In this document: positions 45,641-56,358 of the stretch, piece after piece | Layout of the letters: each line of letters opens with the position of its first letter | Numbering within the stretch: position 1 is the stretch's first letter | Assembly (NCBI RefSeq): GCF_016097405.1 | Contig: NZ_JAEHGD010000001.1 | Location: forward strand, 62,001 to 126,000 | Source: a methane-oxidizing endosymbiont of Gigantopelta aegis | GTDB lineage: Bacteria; Pseudomonadota; Gammaproteobacteria; Methylococcales; Methylomonadaceae | DNA: 64,000 nucleotides | Direction of reading: 5' to 3' | Program-made: the position numbers and the translations under genes | The notes under the pieces: generated by a model | Seen by the model: the letters and a program-made list of their open reading frames with translations, nothing else | Databases searched by the model: none | What the model was told of the DNA's origin: nothing

Positions 45641-46042
45641 TTAGTCGTGTTGTGGGTCGGTTTGGGTGTCCATTTTGAAAATCTGGCCGTAGCTGGTGTC
45701 TTTTTCAAAATAGTCTTGCCATGGGTAGGCCGGTTCTACAATTTGGCGCGTGGGCAGGGGGGAGGTGACTAAGTCGGTGGCGCCGGTGGCTGTGCGGCCA
45801 ACCATGTTGATAAGGCCTTTGGCCAGGCCACCGGTCAGGCCGTAAAAAATGTTGCTCTGGTTGGTGGTGTTGATGATGTTTTTAGGAATTTCCAGCGCAG
45901 AGAGTGCGATGTTGGCCAGGCCGTTAATGGCTTTGTGGGTGACGCGCTCGCCGTAGCTTTTGTGTTCATCTGCGAATGCAGGGGTTGAGATAACGAAGCT
46001 AAGCAGGAGTGTAGTGATTATGCGGGTGTTATGTGGTTTCAT
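45641..46042 (-). CDS. Exosortase system-associated protein, TIGR04073-like
   Basis: 133 residues with a signal peptide (MKPHNTRIITTLLLSFVISTPAFA), then the pattern KAINGLANIALSALEIPKNI, TGGLAKGLINMVGRTATGATDLVTSPLPT characteristic of TIGR04073. The family co-occurs with exosortase systems, though no exosortase is in this window. The function is unknown, and it is probably envelope-associated. The stretch 46043-46259 contains no gene. Confidence 0.75.
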   Translation of the reverse strand: MKPHNTRIITTLLLSFVISTPAFADEHKSYGERVTHKAINGLANIALSALEIPKNIINTTNQSNIFYGLTGGLAKGLINMVGRTATGATDLVTSPLPTRQIVEPAYPWQDYFEKDTSYGQIFKMDTQTDPQHD

Positions 46043-46259
46043 TACTTATTCCTTTTGTGCAAATAAATGTGAGTATAGCAGAGCCTTGGAGGATGGTGGG
46101 GGGAGAGAATACGGAAAAAAGTGGCGTTAGGCGGGGTGGTTGCCAAGAGTGTCGGGAAGCTTGGCTTTTAAGTGGGGTGGTGTTTGTTTTGATGGGTTTT
46201 GGTTGTTGCTGTAAGTTTTGGGTATGGCGAAATAGCCATATTTATGCTATTTTTTCCCT

Positions 46260-46552
46260 ATGAGCGAATCGAACTTCGAATGGGATGAGGCCAAAAACCT
46301 TGAGAATCAGCAAAAGCACGGGGTTTCCTTCTATGAGGCACAATATGCCTTCCTTGATGAGCACCCCGCGTTATTGCCGAAGATTTGGCCCATAGTAAAC
46401 AGGAAAAGCGGTATTATTGCTTCGGTCTGGTTCAAGAGAAGAATGGAGTTCTGACAGTTCGGTTTACCTATCGTTCCGGGTGCATTCGAATTATCGGTGC
46501 AGGTTATTGGCGCAAGGGCAGGAAAATCTATGAGCAAACAAATTCAATATAG
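46260..46552 (+). pseudogene. brnT: BrnT-type toxin, frameshifted
   Basis: FEWDEAKNLENQQKHGVSFYEA is the BrnT start. After the C-run at 46363-46366 the frame is lost. One more C restores RVIAEDLAHSKQEKRYYCFG, LTVRFTYRSGCIRIIGAGYWR, the rest of BrnT, ending TAG at 46550-46552. The toxin is a ribonuclease of the RelE-like fold. Its end overlaps brnA by 23 bp, as in intact BrnTA operons. As written the toxin is truncated at 64 residues. Confidence 0.8.
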
Positions 46553-46772
46553 TGATGAGCCGGTTGGTGAAGTCAAGTTAATCGCAGACTTTCTGCCATC
46601 ACCGGCAGAGCTTGCTGTCAAAAGCAAAAACACAAAGGTTACAATTTCGCTAAGTTCGGAGAGTGTGGCCTACTTCAAGCAAGCAGCAAAAAAGCACCAC
46701 ATGCAATATCAGAAGATGATTCGGCAATTGCTTGATGAGTATGTGGCTCATCAAAAAGGCGCTAACAAATAG
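46530..46772 (+). CDS. brnA: BrnA-type antitoxin (ribbon-helix-helix)
   Basis: 80 residues from the ATG at 46530 (MSKQIQYSDEPVGEVKLIADFLPSP). The C-terminal ribbon-helix-helix is KVTISLSSESVAYFKQAAKK...YQKMIRQLLDEYV. It binds BrnT and represses the operon. A longer in-frame start at 46497 lies within brnT and is less likely. Confidence 0.82.
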   Translation: MSKQIQYSDEPVGEVKLIADFLPSPAELAVKSKNTKVTISLSSESVAYFKQAAKKHHMQYQKMIRQLLDEYVAHQKGANK

Positions 46773-46776
46773 CTCT

Positions 46777-46798
46777 ACCGGCACTTTAGTCTGCCGGT
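46777..46798. terminator. Hairpin between brnA and fdxA (convergent)
   Basis: ACCGGCA and TGCCGGT form a 7-bp stem around an 8-nt loop just after the brnA stop and 19 bp from the fdxA stop. There is no T-run, so it is at best a weak bidirectional terminator. Confidence 0.35.
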
Positions 46799-46816
46799 GA
46801 GCATGGCGTTATCGGG

Positions 46817-47140
46817 TTATCTTTCTAATAGGTCAAGTTTGCCGGGTTTGCCGTTCCAGTCGTCAGCATCTGGCAAGGGGTCTTTGACTTCTGTGATGAC
46901 GGGCCATTCCTTTGCAAGTTCGGCGTTTAATTCTATAAATTGTTCCTGGTCGGCCGGGAGTTCGTCTTCTGCAAAAATGGCGTTGGCGGGGCATTCCGGT
47001 TCGCATAATGTACAGTCAATGCATTCTTCCGGATCAATGACGAGGAAGTTGGGTCCTTCGTGAAAACAATCTACAGGGCAAACATCAACACAGTCTGTAT
47101 ATTTACATTTAATACAATTTTCAGTGACTACAAAGGCCAT
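46817..47140 (-). CDS. fdxA: 7Fe-8S ferredoxin FdxA
   Basis: 107 residues from the ATG at 47140 (MAFVVTENC), normal for Azotobacter-type ferredoxin I. Cluster ligands are in [19 protein letters not shown] and [17 protein letters not shown], and the long C-terminal extension ([19 protein letters not shown]) is typical. A low-potential electron carrier. The start at 47152 adds four residues and is less usual. Confidence 0.95.
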   Translation of the reverse strand: MAFVVTENCIKCKYTDCVDVCPVDCFHEGPNFLVIDPEECIDCTLCEPECPANAIFAEDELPADQEQFIELNAELAKEWPVITEVKDPLPDADDWNGKPGKLDLLER

Positions 47141-47265
47141 GTTTTTATCCAAATAGTTAATGTGAATGAGTGGTCGTATATTATCAGAATATCGGCAATT
47201 AAAAAAACCGGATTTTGCTGGTTTAAAGTTTGTTGCTTATGGCGTAGTGGGAGGATTTTTGTGTT

Positions 47266-47475
47266 TTTCTCGTTCCCATCTATGTTGTACGTGGGAATGC
47301 GTTTTGTGACGTTATACGTTACGACTCCCAAACATCACCAATCTCGATAGATATCGATCAACCCCGTTATGCCTAGGTAATTCCGCGCAACTTTCGATAT
47401 TCCTCACCCACTTTGCGGGCGGGACGCAGGAGCGTCCCGGTATGCATTCCCACGTGTAACGTGGGAACGAGGATT
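47266..47475. repeat. REP units around a RAYT relic
   Basis: TCGTTCCCATC...GTACGTGGGAATGCG and GTGACGTTATACGTTAC at the left, GGGACGCAGGAGCGTCCC and TTCCCACGTGTAACGTGGGAACGAGG at the right. Between them lies the 3' remnant of a RAYT gene (47335-47390). The arrangement is the same REP-RAYT-REP order as at 26.7-27.4 kb, inverted and deleted. Confidence 0.8.
47335..47390 (-). pseudogene. RAYT 3' relic
   Basis: On the minus strand the sequence encodes RNYLGITGLIDIYRDW and a TGA, matching the C-terminus of the RAYT at 26843-27376 with a few changes. The downstream flank TGTTTGGGAGT(C/T)GT is also shared. The rest of the gene is gone. Confidence 0.75.
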
Positions 47476-47511
47476 AAAAAAAACGGATTTTGTTGTTTTC
47501 CGATGTGTTGT

Positions 47512-48201
47512 TTATGGCGTAATGGGGGAGTTTTTGTATTGGGTCTGGCCGGAAAAGAGTTGTGCCAGTTTTTCTTTGCCTGAATGGTTTAGAACGGCTA
47601 TGACTTCTTGCTTTAATTGGCTGTCGGCGAATTGTTGTGTTGTTCTGAGTGGGGCTGCTAAGGCTTTTTTGAGGTAGTTTAACGCGTCTTGGTCTTGTCC
47701 TTGGCTGAGTAGAAATTTAGCGTAAAAATAATTGCTGTCTATGCCATTTGGATTGATTTTCAGCCCTTTTAGTAGCATTTGTCTGGCTTTTTCGTTGTCG
47801 CCGAAAGAAATTGGCCAGGGTGGTGCCATGAAATAGAGTGTGCCGAGCGTGGTAAAGGCGGTGCCTGCTAGTGCGTTTGGGTTTTGTTTTATGCTTTGTT
47901 CTAACAGTGTTTTTGCGTTGTCTAAAGCGGTTAGGGCTTCAAATGCGGGTAGGTTGGCTGCCTGGGTGGAGAGTAAAACGGCATGCCAGATTTTAGGCTC
48001 GACCGCTTCAGGGTATTGTTGGCTTAATGTTTGGGCTTGCTTGATGAGCGCTGAGAGTGAGGCTTTTTGTTGTTCGTGAGTTTGTTGGTAATAGGCTTTT
48101 GCCCAGTCGCTTTCAAGCTTTTCGATGGCGTCATCAAGTGGGCGCGCAGCAACTGTGCTTGAGATGAGTAGTAAAATTGCAACATATGTTGTTTTAATCA
48201 T
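47512..48201 (-). CDS. Periplasmic TPR-repeat protein
   Basis: About 229 residues from the ATG at 48201 (MIKTTYVAILLLISSTVAA, signal peptide). Helical repeats include AKAYYQQTHEQQKASLSAL, PKIWHAVLLSTQAANL, GTAFTTLGTLYFMAPPWPISFGDNEKARQ and NYFYAKFLLSQGQDQDALNYLKK. A general scaffold role is likely; the partner is unknown. A longer start at 48219 is possible. Confidence 0.75.
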   Translation of the reverse strand: MIKTTYVAILLLISSTVAARPLDDAIEKLESDWAKAYYQQTHEQQKASLSALIKQAQTLSQQYPEAVEPKIWHAVLLSTQAANLPAFEALTALDNAKTLLEQSIKQNPNALAGTAFTTLGTLYFMAPPWPISFGDNEKARQMLLKGLKINPNGIDSNYFYAKFLLSQGQDQDALNYLKKALAAPLRTTQQFADSQLKQEVIAVLNHSGKEKLAQLFSGQTQYKNSPITP

Positions 48202-48257
48202 ACAAGCAATATAATGCAATTTTACCTATATTTCAATATATTTGCGTCCGAATGAGG

Positions 48258-48728
48258 CTATTTCCAGTTTTTGTAGGGGTTTTTGCATAGGTTGTTGTTG
48301 TAATAACGCAAATCATGTGTGACTTCTTCGCCAATCCAGTCGGGCAGGCTGAATTTTTCTTCAAGACTCTGCAGTTCGACTTCAGCGACGATTAGGCCGG
48401 CATTGTCGCCGGTAAATTCATCGATTTCCCAGACATGCTGGTCATGGTTGACAAAGTAACGGGTCTTTTCAATCAGCGGTCTGTGACATAAGGTTTCCAG
48501 CATTTTTTCGGCATCGGCTAGCGGGATGCTGTATTCAAACTCTTGGCGGTGGTTGCCGATGGTGGCGCTTTTTATGTTGAGCCAGGCATCGGTGTCTGAG
48601 GTTCTGACGCGAATTGATGTTTTATCGTTGCCGCATAAGTAACCTTGACGATAGCGGACAGAGTGGCTGATGTGTTGGCGCCAGTTGTCATTTTTGAGTA
48701 AGAATTTGTGTTCTATTTCAAGTGCCAT
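48258..48728 (-). CDS. CYTH-domain protein (triphosphate tunnel metalloenzyme)
   Basis: 156 residues. The N-terminal MALEIEHKFLL is the ExExK signature. Further tunnel residues are RYRQGYL, SIRVRTSD, WLNIKSA, EKTRY, WEIDEF and VAEVELQS. Members hydrolyse inorganic triphosphate or bind nucleotides. Divergent from sodB. Confidence 0.88.
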   Translation of the reverse strand: MALEIEHKFLLKNDNWRQHISHSVRYRQGYLCGNDKTSIRVRTSDTDAWLNIKSATIGNHRQEFEYSIPLADAEKMLETLCHRPLIEKTRYFVNHDQHVWEIDEFTGDNAGLIVAEVELQSLEEKFSLPDWIGEEVTHDLRYYNNNLCKNPYKNWK

Positions 48729-48798
48729 GATGTCACCGTCTTTGTGTTGTGGGGCGGGTATGATAAAACATTAGAGTGCTAATCACATAATTCTTTAT

Positions 48799-48804
48799 TA
48801 TAAT
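48799..48804 (+). promoter_or_regulatory. Possible -10 box of sodB
   Basis: TATAAT lies 86 bp before the sodB ATG in an AT-rich stretch of the divergent CYTH/sodB gap. No good -35 hexamer is found at the usual spacing, so the call is weak. Confidence 0.3.
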
Positions 48805-48889
48805 AGTGGGTTATTAGCTTAAGGTGTGTCCTTAGCTGATAATATAACTCGTATTCTGGATGCAGGATATTTTTTTACAGGAGAGAATC

Positions 48890-49468
48890 ATGACTTTTGA
48901 ATTACCCCCATTACCTTATGCAAAAGATGCTTTGGCGCCTCATATTTCTGAAGAAACACTGGAGTATCACTATGGTAAGCATCATCAGACCTATGTCACT
49001 AATTTGAATAATTTAGTGCCGGGTACTGAATTTGAAGGTAAGTCTTTAGAAGAGATTATTAAAACGTCCTCAGGCGGCATTTTTAATAATGCAGCGCAGA
49101 TTTGGAATCATACGTTTTATTGGAACAGTTTGTCGCCAAATGGTGGTGGTGAGCCTACCGGTGAGTTGGCTAATGCGATTAACAGAACGTTTGGTTCTTT
49201 TGAGGAGTTTAAGGAAGCATTTACTAAGTGTGCGGTAACGACGTTTGGTTCGGGTTGGGCCTGGTTGGTAAAAAATCCTAATGGTACGCTGGAGTTGGTG
49301 AGCACCAGTAATGCGGGTTGTCCTTTGACTGAAGGTCAAACGCCATTGTTGACGTGTGATGTTTGGGAGCATGCTTATTATATTGATTACCGGAATGCAC
49401 GGCCTAAGTATTTGGAGGCATTTTGGAATCTGGTAAATTGGGATTTTGCGGCGAAAAATTATCAGTAG
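48890..49468 (+). CDS. sodB: Superoxide dismutase, iron type
   Basis: 192 residues from the ATG at 48890 ([20 protein letters not shown]), with the SD AGGAGA eight bases before it. Metal ligands are in [11 protein letters not shown] (His), QIWNHTFYW (His) and [13 protein letters not shown] (Asp, His). GGGEP and AQIWN favour the Fe type over Mn. Removes cytoplasmic superoxide. A longer in-frame start at 48860 lacks an SD. Confidence 0.96.
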   Translation: MTFELPPLPYAKDALAPHISEETLEYHYGKHHQTYVTNLNNLVPGTEFEGKSLEEIIKTSSGGIFNNAAQIWNHTFYWNSLSPNGGGEPTGELANAINRTFGSFEEFKEAFTKCAVTTFGSGWAWLVKNPNGTLELVSTSNAGCPLTEGQTPLLTCDVWEHAYYIDYRNARPKYLEAFWNLVNWDFAAKNYQ

Positions 49469-49566
49469 CTGATGTTTCATAGAGCTGGGTTCCCCGGGGC
49501 TGTTATTTTAGGTTGTAAGTTGTAGGATGGGTAGGACGAAGTGAAGCCCATCAATAAATGGTTTAG

Positions 49567-49665
49567 CGCTTGTTCCCACGCTCCAGCGTGGGAATGCATA
49601 TGGCGTATAAATCGATAAGCGCCGGCATGGGGTTCCCACGGAGGACCGTGGGAACCAGAGGTCGT
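49567..49665. repeat. REP pair downstream of sodB
   Basis: GTTCCCACGCTCCAGCGTGGGAAT, then ATGGCGTATAA and GGTTCCCACGGAGGACCGTGGGAACC, the same two-part layout as at 36320-36408. A GTAGGATGGGT...AGCCCATC unit precedes it at 49522-49550 and GGCTAAAGCCGCTCCTAC follows at 49667-49684. Confidence 0.85.
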
Positions 49666-49706
49666 GGCTAAAGCCGCTCCTACGGGGTTTTGCTCTGGTG
49701 GCATAA

Positions 49707-49747
49707 ATAAAAAAGCCCGCAATGATAATCGTTGCGGGCTTTTTTTT
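49707..49747. terminator. Bidirectional intrinsic terminator between sodB and fusA
   Basis: AAAAAAGCCCGCAA and TTGCGGGCTTTTTTTT form a GC stem of at least seven base pairs flanked by A- and T-runs. It can end both the sodB (+) and the EF-G (-) transcripts. Confidence 0.9.
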
Positions 49748-49790
49748 GCCAAGTGGCCAGAAGCTGATGCTTCTGGCTTTGATGTCGCAA

Positions 49791-51875
49791 TTAGCTGTTT
49801 TTATTGCGTTCCTGGGCTTCTTTGATGACTTCATCAGCCACGTTTTTAGGGCATGGCGCGTAGTGCGAAAATTCCATCGAGAATTGTCCACGGCCCGATG
49901 TCATGGTTCTCAAGTCACCAATATAACCGAACATTTCGCTCAATGGCACGTCGGCTTTAACGCGAACGCCGGTAACACCGGGTTCTTGTGCTTTGATCAT
50001 GCCACGACGACGATTCAAGTCACCGATAACATCACCGACATTATCTTCAGGGGTGTAAACATCCACTTTCATGATCGGCTCAAGCAGTTGAGGGCCGGCT
50101 TTAGGGATGGATTGACGATAAGCGGCTTTTGCGGCAATTTCAAATGCAATCGCTGATGAATCCACTGCGTGGAAGGCACCGTCAAACAGAGTTACTTTGA
50201 CGTCTAAACATGGATAACCGGCTAAAACGCCTTTTTCCATGCTGCTTTCAAAGCCTTTTTCAACGGCTGGCCAGTATTCGCGTGGTACGTTACCACCGGT
50301 TACTGTCGATTCAAATTCGAAACCGGTGCCGGGTTCTGCAGGTTCCAGAATATAGTCGATTTTCGCATATTGACCTGAACCACCCGATTGTTTCTTGTGG
50401 GTGTAGCTGTCTTCAATGCGTTTCGTGATGGTTTCACGGTAGGCAACTTGTGGTTTGCCGACATCGACTTCGATGCCATGTGTTCTTTTTAAGATGTCGA
50501 TTTTGATGTCGAGGTGTAATTCGCCCATGCCTTTAAGGATGGTTTCGCCACTGTCTTCGTCGGTTTCAACCCGGAAGGAAGGGTCTTCCTGGATCATTTT
50601 ACCAATTGCAATGCCCAGTTTTTCCGCGCTAGCTTTGTCTTTAGGCGCAACTGCGATCGAGATAACCGGATCCGGGAATACCATCGGCTCAAGAATAGCC
50701 GGGTCTTTAGGGTCGCACAAGGTATGACCGGTTTGGACATTTTTCATGCCGATAACAGCGACGATATCGCCCGCTTGGGCTGAATCGAGTTCTTCCCGCG
50801 AGTCGGCATGCATTTCAACCAGACGGCCAATTCGTTCGGTTTTACCAGTCGAGCTATTTAGGACGGTCATGCCTTTTTCCATGCGACCGGAATAGATGCG
50901 GATAAAGGTCAGTGCGCCAAAGCGGTCGTCCATGATTTTGAACGCTAATGCGCGTAATGGGCGGTCTGGGTCAACGATGGCAAACTTGCCGGTTTCATTA
51001 CCTTCCAGATCAACTTCAGGCTGAGGTTTGACTTCGGTTGGGTTGGGCAGGTAATCGACAACGGCGTCGAGAATTAGCTGCACGCCTTTGTTTTTGAAAG
51101 ACGAGCCACAATAAGTCGGGAAGAAGTCGAGCGCGATGGTGCCTTTGCGAATGCATTTTTTTAAGGTGTCAATATCGGGCTCTTCGCCATCCAGATATTT
51201 TTCCATGGCTTCGTCGTCTTGTTCCAGCGCCGTTTCGACCATTTTTTCGCGCCATTCTTCAACTAGATCAACCATGTCTTCAGGAATATCTTTGATTTCG
51301 TATTTTAGTGGGTCGCCAGAGTCATCCCAAACCCAGGCTTTGCGCGTTAACAGATCAACCACACCAACAAAATCATCTTCGCGGCCAATGGGCACGGTCA
51401 TAACCAGTGGGTTTGCACCGAGCACATCTTCAACCTGTTTGACGACACGGAAGAAATCAGCACCTAAACGATCCAGTTTGTTGATATAGATGATCCGAGC
51501 AACTTCTGATTCGTTGGCATAACGCCAGTTGGTTTCAGATTGGGGTTCTACACCGCCGGAGCCACAGAATACACCGATACCGCCATCTAATACTTTCAGG
51601 GAGCGATACACTTCGATGGTAAAGTCAACGTGTCCCGGGGTGTCGATGATATTTAACCGATGACCGTTCCATTCACAGGTTGTCGCAGCAGACTGAATGG
51701 TAATACCGCGTTCCTGCTCCTGCTCCATAAAGTCGGTTGTGGCTGCGCCATCATGAACTTCGCCGATTTTATGGATTTTACCGGTCAGTTTGAGGATACG
51801 CTCCGTGGTTGTGGTCTTACCGGCGTCAACGTGGGCGAAGATACCGATGTTTCGATATAGCGATAGATCTGTCAT
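49791..51875 (-). CDS. fusA: Elongation factor G, second type (EF-G2-like)
   Basis: 694 residues with the full EF-G layout. GTPase motifs are [24 protein letters not shown] and [10 protein letters not shown]. Domain IV/V segments include [25 protein letters not shown] and [13 protein letters not shown]. Segments such as [20 protein letters not shown] and [12 protein letters not shown] are more like the stand-alone EF-G paralogue of Pseudomonas and Vibrio than the str-operon EF-G, and no str-operon gene is adjacent. It may act in translocation or ribosome recycling. The paralogue call is inferred from remembered sequences. Confidence 0.9.
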   Translation of the reverse strand: MTDLSLYRNIGIFAHVDAGKTTTTERILKLTGKIHKIGEVHDGAATTDFMEQEQERGITIQSAATTCEWNGHRLNIIDTPGHVDFTIEVYRSLKVLDGGIGVFCGSGGVEPQSETNWRYANESEVARIIYINKLDRLGADFFRVVKQVEDVLGANPLVMTVPIGREDDFVGVVDLLTRKAWVWDDSGDPLKYEIKDIPEDMVDLVEEWREKMVETALEQDDEAMEKYLDGEEPDIDTLKKCIRKGTIALDFFPTYCGSSFKNKGVQLILDAVVDYLPNPTEVKPQPEVDLEGNETGKFAIVDPDRPLRALAFKIMDDRFGALTFIRIYSGRMEKGMTVLNSSTGKTERIGRLVEMHADSREELDSAQAGDIVAVIGMKNVQTGHTLCDPKDPAILEPMVFPDPVISIAVAPKDKASAEKLGIAIGKMIQEDPSFRVETDEDSGETILKGMGELHLDIKIDILKRTHGIEVDVGKPQVAYRETITKRIEDSYTHKKQSGGSGQYAKIDYILEPAEPGTGFEFESTVTGGNVPREYWPAVEKGFESSMEKGVLAGYPCLDVKVTLFDGAFHAVDSSAIAFEIAAKAAYRQSIPKAGPQLLEPIMKVDVYTPEDNVGDVIGDLNRRRGMIKAQEPGVTGVRVKADVPLSEMFGYIGDLRTMTSGRGQFSMEFSHYAPCPKNVADEVIKEAQERNKNS

Positions 51876-52062
51876 GTTTGTACTCTAAAAAATGGACATA
51901 AAAAAACAGTTAACCCTTATGCAAAACAAGGGCTTGGTGTCTGGTTATAAACGTGGTTTTTTAATCGACCGGAAACGGCGAATATTAACCGAGCAAAGCC
52001 GAAACAAAAAGGCTTTAAAAAACTTTGTATTTTAACCTAAAAAGCCAAAAAAAGCAGAATAA

Positions 52063-52189
52063 ATCCAGCACCTCGTCCTGAAGGTCAAGGTTTTCTTTAA
52101 GGAAATCCAGCCCCTCATCGAGGAGCTGGATAAAATTATGCACCTTTTCATCCTCGCCATTAATGATGAGGTATTCTGAGGTGCTGGAT
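52063..52189. repeat. Nested inverted repeats built on one 12-bp word
   Basis: ATCCAGCACCTC (52063-52074) is inverted perfectly at 52178-52189. Inside, ATCCAGCCCCTC (52105-52116) pairs with GAGGAGCTGGAT (52120-52131) with one mismatch. The four words are variants of one sequence. The minus strand has an open frame across it (DEGLDFLKENLDLQDEVLDL) but no ATG. The 429-bp gap 51876-52304 otherwise holds nothing clear. Confidence 0.6.
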
Positions 52190-52304
52190 AAATCAAGTCG
52201 TGCAATTGAAAAGGATAGCAGGATGGGTGGTTTTTTAAAGTAACTGATGTGTTACGTTGAGCTTGTATTTTTTCGCGCTAGGAGGGTGTCGCAGTAGAAT
52301 TTTC

Positions 52305-53246
52305 CTAAATCTGACAGCCTCCTAGTTGACGCAATTGCATTAACGCATATAAGGCTTTGAGGTTGGGGCAGTCAAGCTGCTGGCGAGTAGCGGCACGTAT
52401 GGCATTGCCGAGAATGGCTTCGGTTTCCAGCGGTCGGCCGTTTTCAAAGTCCAATAGCATGCTGGTTTTATATGGTGGCATTTTATAGGTGCTTTCGATA
52501 TTGCTATCGATAATATCCGCCGGTAGCGGGTGGCCGCAGGCGGCGGCAATATCAAAAACTTCCTGCATGATGCGGCGGATAAATGCTTCCTGGGTTGACA
52601 GTATATCGAGTGTGGCCAGGCCGCCGGAAAGCACCGGCAGGGGGTTGAAGGGGGCATTCCAGATACATTTTATCCAGCGCCCGGTGATGATGTCGTCCAT
52701 GCCTATGCATTCGATACCGCTTTGTTGAAATAAATCGATCAGGGTTTGAGTTTTTTGCGAAACGCCGCGCGGTACATTGCCCAGGGTTAATTTGCCGTAG
52801 GCTAGGTGGGTGATCGTACCGGGGGTTAGTCGGTTGCAGCAGATAAAAGCCAGGCCGCTGATGACTTCGTTATTGGGAAAAGCTTCGGCGAGTTCCTGTT
52901 CGATTTCGACGCCATTCTGGATAAAGACAATTGCGGTGTCAGGCGATACGGCATCGCGAATCAAAGCCACGCGGTCGCTGTCGGGCGTGATTTTACTGCA
53001 CAGGATGACATAATCGGCAACACCTTGATAATCGGCGGCCCGGGTGACAATTTGGCTGGGCATAAAGCGCCAGTGTCCTAAAAGGTGGCTGTTGATTTGA
53101 TAACCTTGTTTTTTTACAACAGGGTAATCTGAGCGACAGACAACGGCGACATCGCAGCCTGCCTTAGCTAGCAGGGCGCCGTAAAATGCGCCTATTGCGC
53201 CCGCGCCGACGATGAGAATGCGTTTAGTTTGGGCCATTTTGGTCAA
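52305..53246 (-). CDS. panE: 2-dehydropantoate 2-reductase
   Basis: NADPH-dependent ketopantoate reductase of pantothenate synthesis, 313 residues. It has a Rossmann loop near the N-terminus (ILIVGAGAIGAFYGALLAKAG), VADYVILCSK, FIQNGVEIE, and a C-terminal helical domain with KCIWNAPFNPL (catalytic Lys), STYKMPPYKTSMLLDFENGRPLE and EAILGNAIR. It overlaps hda by 23 bp. The product could also be a related reductase, because the family is broad. Confidence 0.88.
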   Translation of the reverse strand: MTKMAQTKRILIVGAGAIGAFYGALLAKAGCDVAVVCRSDYPVVKKQGYQINSHLLGHWRFMPSQIVTRAADYQGVADYVILCSKITPDSDRVALIRDAVSPDTAIVFIQNGVEIEQELAEAFPNNEVISGLAFICCNRLTPGTITHLAYGKLTLGNVPRGVSQKTQTLIDLFQQSGIECIGMDDIITGRWIKCIWNAPFNPLPVLSGGLATLDILSTQEAFIRRIMQEVFDIAAACGHPLPADIIDSNIESTYKMPPYKTSMLLDFENGRPLETEAILGNAIRAATRQQLDCPNLKALYALMQLRQLGGCQI

Positions 53247-53919
53247 TGATGCGTTTAATCATGGCAACAGAAAGTTTGCGTTTTTCCATCAATGTGGTTT
53301 GCGCTATTTTATCCAATAATTGCCATAAACCGGGTAGGTTGCGTTGATAATGTTGTTGTAAAAACCGAGCTATCCGATCGGGGACTTCAATGCCCATCGA
53401 CTGGGCTTTCAGCCGAAATGCAGCGATCATTTCAGCATCTGACAGGATTTTTAGTTTCAGGGTCAGACCCCAGCTCATGCGGGTTTTCAGATCATGCAGC
53501 ATAAAAGGTAGGTAGCGCGGTGGACAGCTGGCTGTGAGCAGCAATTGGTGTTCACGTTCACGCAGACGGTTATAAAAATTGAACAGGGCGTGTTCCCAGT
53601 CGGCGTTGCCGGCAATCTGATCGACATTATCCAGGCAAACCAGTTCGATGGCGTCCAGGCCTTCTAGAATTTCAGGGTTGGCATCAATAAGGTTTAAATA
53701 GAATGCCTGGCGGCCGATGTGTTGCGCCTGTTGGCAGCAGGCCTGTAATAAATGGGTTTTACCCAGACCGGTTTCGCCCCATAAATAAAGCTGTAATTCC
53801 TGTTTATCGTGGATAAAACGCTGCAAATGTTCCAATAGTTCCTGATTGCTGGCCGGAAAAAAGCTGTCGAAATTATTTTCGCTTTGAAGATCAAATTGCA
53901 GCGGAAGTTGGACGGCCAT
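53224..53919 (-). CDS. hda: DnaA regulatory inactivator Hda
   Basis: DnaA-paralogue AAA+ protein of 231 residues that, with the DNA clamp, triggers DnaA-ATP hydrolysis. MAVQLPLQFDLQSE contains the clamp-binding QLPLQF. Walker A is LWGETGLGKTHLLQA, Walker B-like LVCLDNVDQI, and FNRLRERE-type (FYNRLREREHQLL) and LKTRMSWGLTLKL sensor segments are present. It lies in a minus-strand run with the DUF2069, wrbA and arsC genes. Confidence 0.95.
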   Translation of the reverse strand: MAVQLPLQFDLQSENNFDSFFPASNQELLEHLQRFIHDKQELQLYLWGETGLGKTHLLQACCQQAQHIGRQAFYLNLIDANPEILEGLDAIELVCLDNVDQIAGNADWEHALFNFYNRLREREHQLLLTASCPPRYLPFMLHDLKTRMSWGLTLKLKILSDAEMIAAFRLKAQSMGIEVPDRIARFLQQHYQRNLPGLWQLLDKIAQTTLMEKRKLSVAMIKRIIDQNGPN

Positions 53920-53921
53920 GC

Positions 53922-55197
<1,276 letters not shown>

Positions 55198-55277
55198 GAT
55201 GTGATTCGATAGCTAAAAAGTGCGATTATAATGTTTTTTTTGTGGCGGGTCTGATTTAATCGCTGAAACTTATGTTA

Positions 55278-55410
55278 CGTCCCGTAGGAACGGCTTTAGC
55301 CGCGACTGGAGGCGTTAACGGAGTTTGATCGTGGCTGAAGCTACTCCTACAGCGAGGATCAAAACGAGTAGCAATCTGCTTAAATGATGGGTTTCGCTAT
55401 CCTACTTGCT
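55278..55410. repeat. Dispersed palindromic units upstream of ubiA
   Basis: GTAGGAACGGCTTTAGCCGCGAC (in two halves, 55281-55303) pairs imperfectly with GATCGTGGCTGAAGCTACTCCTAC near 55329-55352. Then GATGGGTTTCGCTATCCTAC (55387-55406) is an inverted GTAGGAT...AACCCATC unit. The gap 55198-55440 holds no gene. Confidence 0.6.
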
Positions 55411-55440
55411 GAGTAATTTAAGACGAGAGATAACTGGATA

Positions 55441-56316
55441 ATGATGAATGTGAACACTATAAAAGACAGGCTTTGGCAATATTGGTTATTGTGCCGTTTC
55501 GATAAACCGATCGGGATTTTGATTTTGTTATGGCCGGCGCTGTGGGCATTATGGATTGCCAGTCACGGCCAGCCGAACCTGTTGGTGTTCGTGGTGATTT
55601 GTGCCGGTGTTGTGCTGATGCGGGCGGCAGGCTGCGTTATCAATGATTATGCCGATCGTGACTTTGATCCCTATGTCGAACGTACCAAACAACGGCCGAT
55701 TGCGGCAGGAAAGGTCAGTCCTAAAGAAGCTCTGGTTGTTTTTATGGTGTTATGCCTGACTGCGTTCGGGTTGGTTTTGTTGTTGAATATCAAAACCATT
55801 TTGTTGTCTTTTATTGCCGCATTTCTAGCCGCCAGCTATCCTTTCATGAAACGCTACACGCATTTGCCGCAAGCTTATCTGGGTATTGCCTTCGGCTTCG
55901 CTGTGCCGATGGCGTTTGCGGCACAAACCAACACTATTCCGCCGGTGGCCTGGCTGTTGTATTTAGCCGTGATGCTATGGGCCTTGGTGTATGACACCAT
56001 GTACGCCATGGTCGATAAGGACGATGATTTGAAAATCGGGGTAAAATCGACCGCGATTTTATTTAGTCCATATGAGCGCGAAATCATGGCCGTATTGCAG
56101 ATTATTATCTTAGGCTTGTTGATTTGGGTTGGGCAAATTGAGCGATTGGGTGGATTTTATTATGCCGGTGTCGGCGTTGCCGCTGTTTTGTCGGTGTATC
56201 AGCAAAAACTGATTTTTCATCGCAATAAGGCCGATTGTTTTAAAGCCTTTTTAAACAGCAATTGGTTTGGCATGGCGGTTTTTATCGGCTTGTTGCTGGA
56301 TTATGGGTTGCGTTAA
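55441..56316 (+). CDS. ubiA: 4-hydroxybenzoate octaprenyltransferase UbiA
   Basis: Membrane prenyltransferase of ubiquinone synthesis, 291 residues with eight or nine helices. The two Asp-rich motifs are [20 protein letters not shown] and [20 protein letters not shown]. An alternative start is the next Met (MNVNTIKD). The IS630 copy is inserted about 40 bp after the stop. Confidence 0.95.
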   Translation: MMNVNTIKDRLWQYWLLCRFDKPIGILILLWPALWALWIASHGQPNLLVFVVICAGVVLMRAAGCVINDYADRDFDPYVERTKQRPIAAGKVSPKEALVVFMVLCLTAFGLVLLLNIKTILLSFIAAFLAASYPFMKRYTHLPQAYLGIAFGFAVPMAFAAQTNTIPPVAWLLYLAVMLWALVYDTMYAMVDKDDDLKIGVKSTAILFSPYEREIMAVLQIIILGLLIWVGQIERLGGFYYAGVGVAAVLSVYQQKLIFHRNKADCFKAFLNSNWFGMAVFIGLLLDYGLR

Positions 56317-56358
56317 TCCGTAACCGTTCACAGGGTTAAGCGGTCAAGTAAATTTATA

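Noticed and set aside
52060-52240. Possible small acidic protein on the minus strand
   Set aside because: No ATG, GTG or TTG with a ribosome-binding site was found at a suitable place, and the sequence is dominated by inverted repeats.
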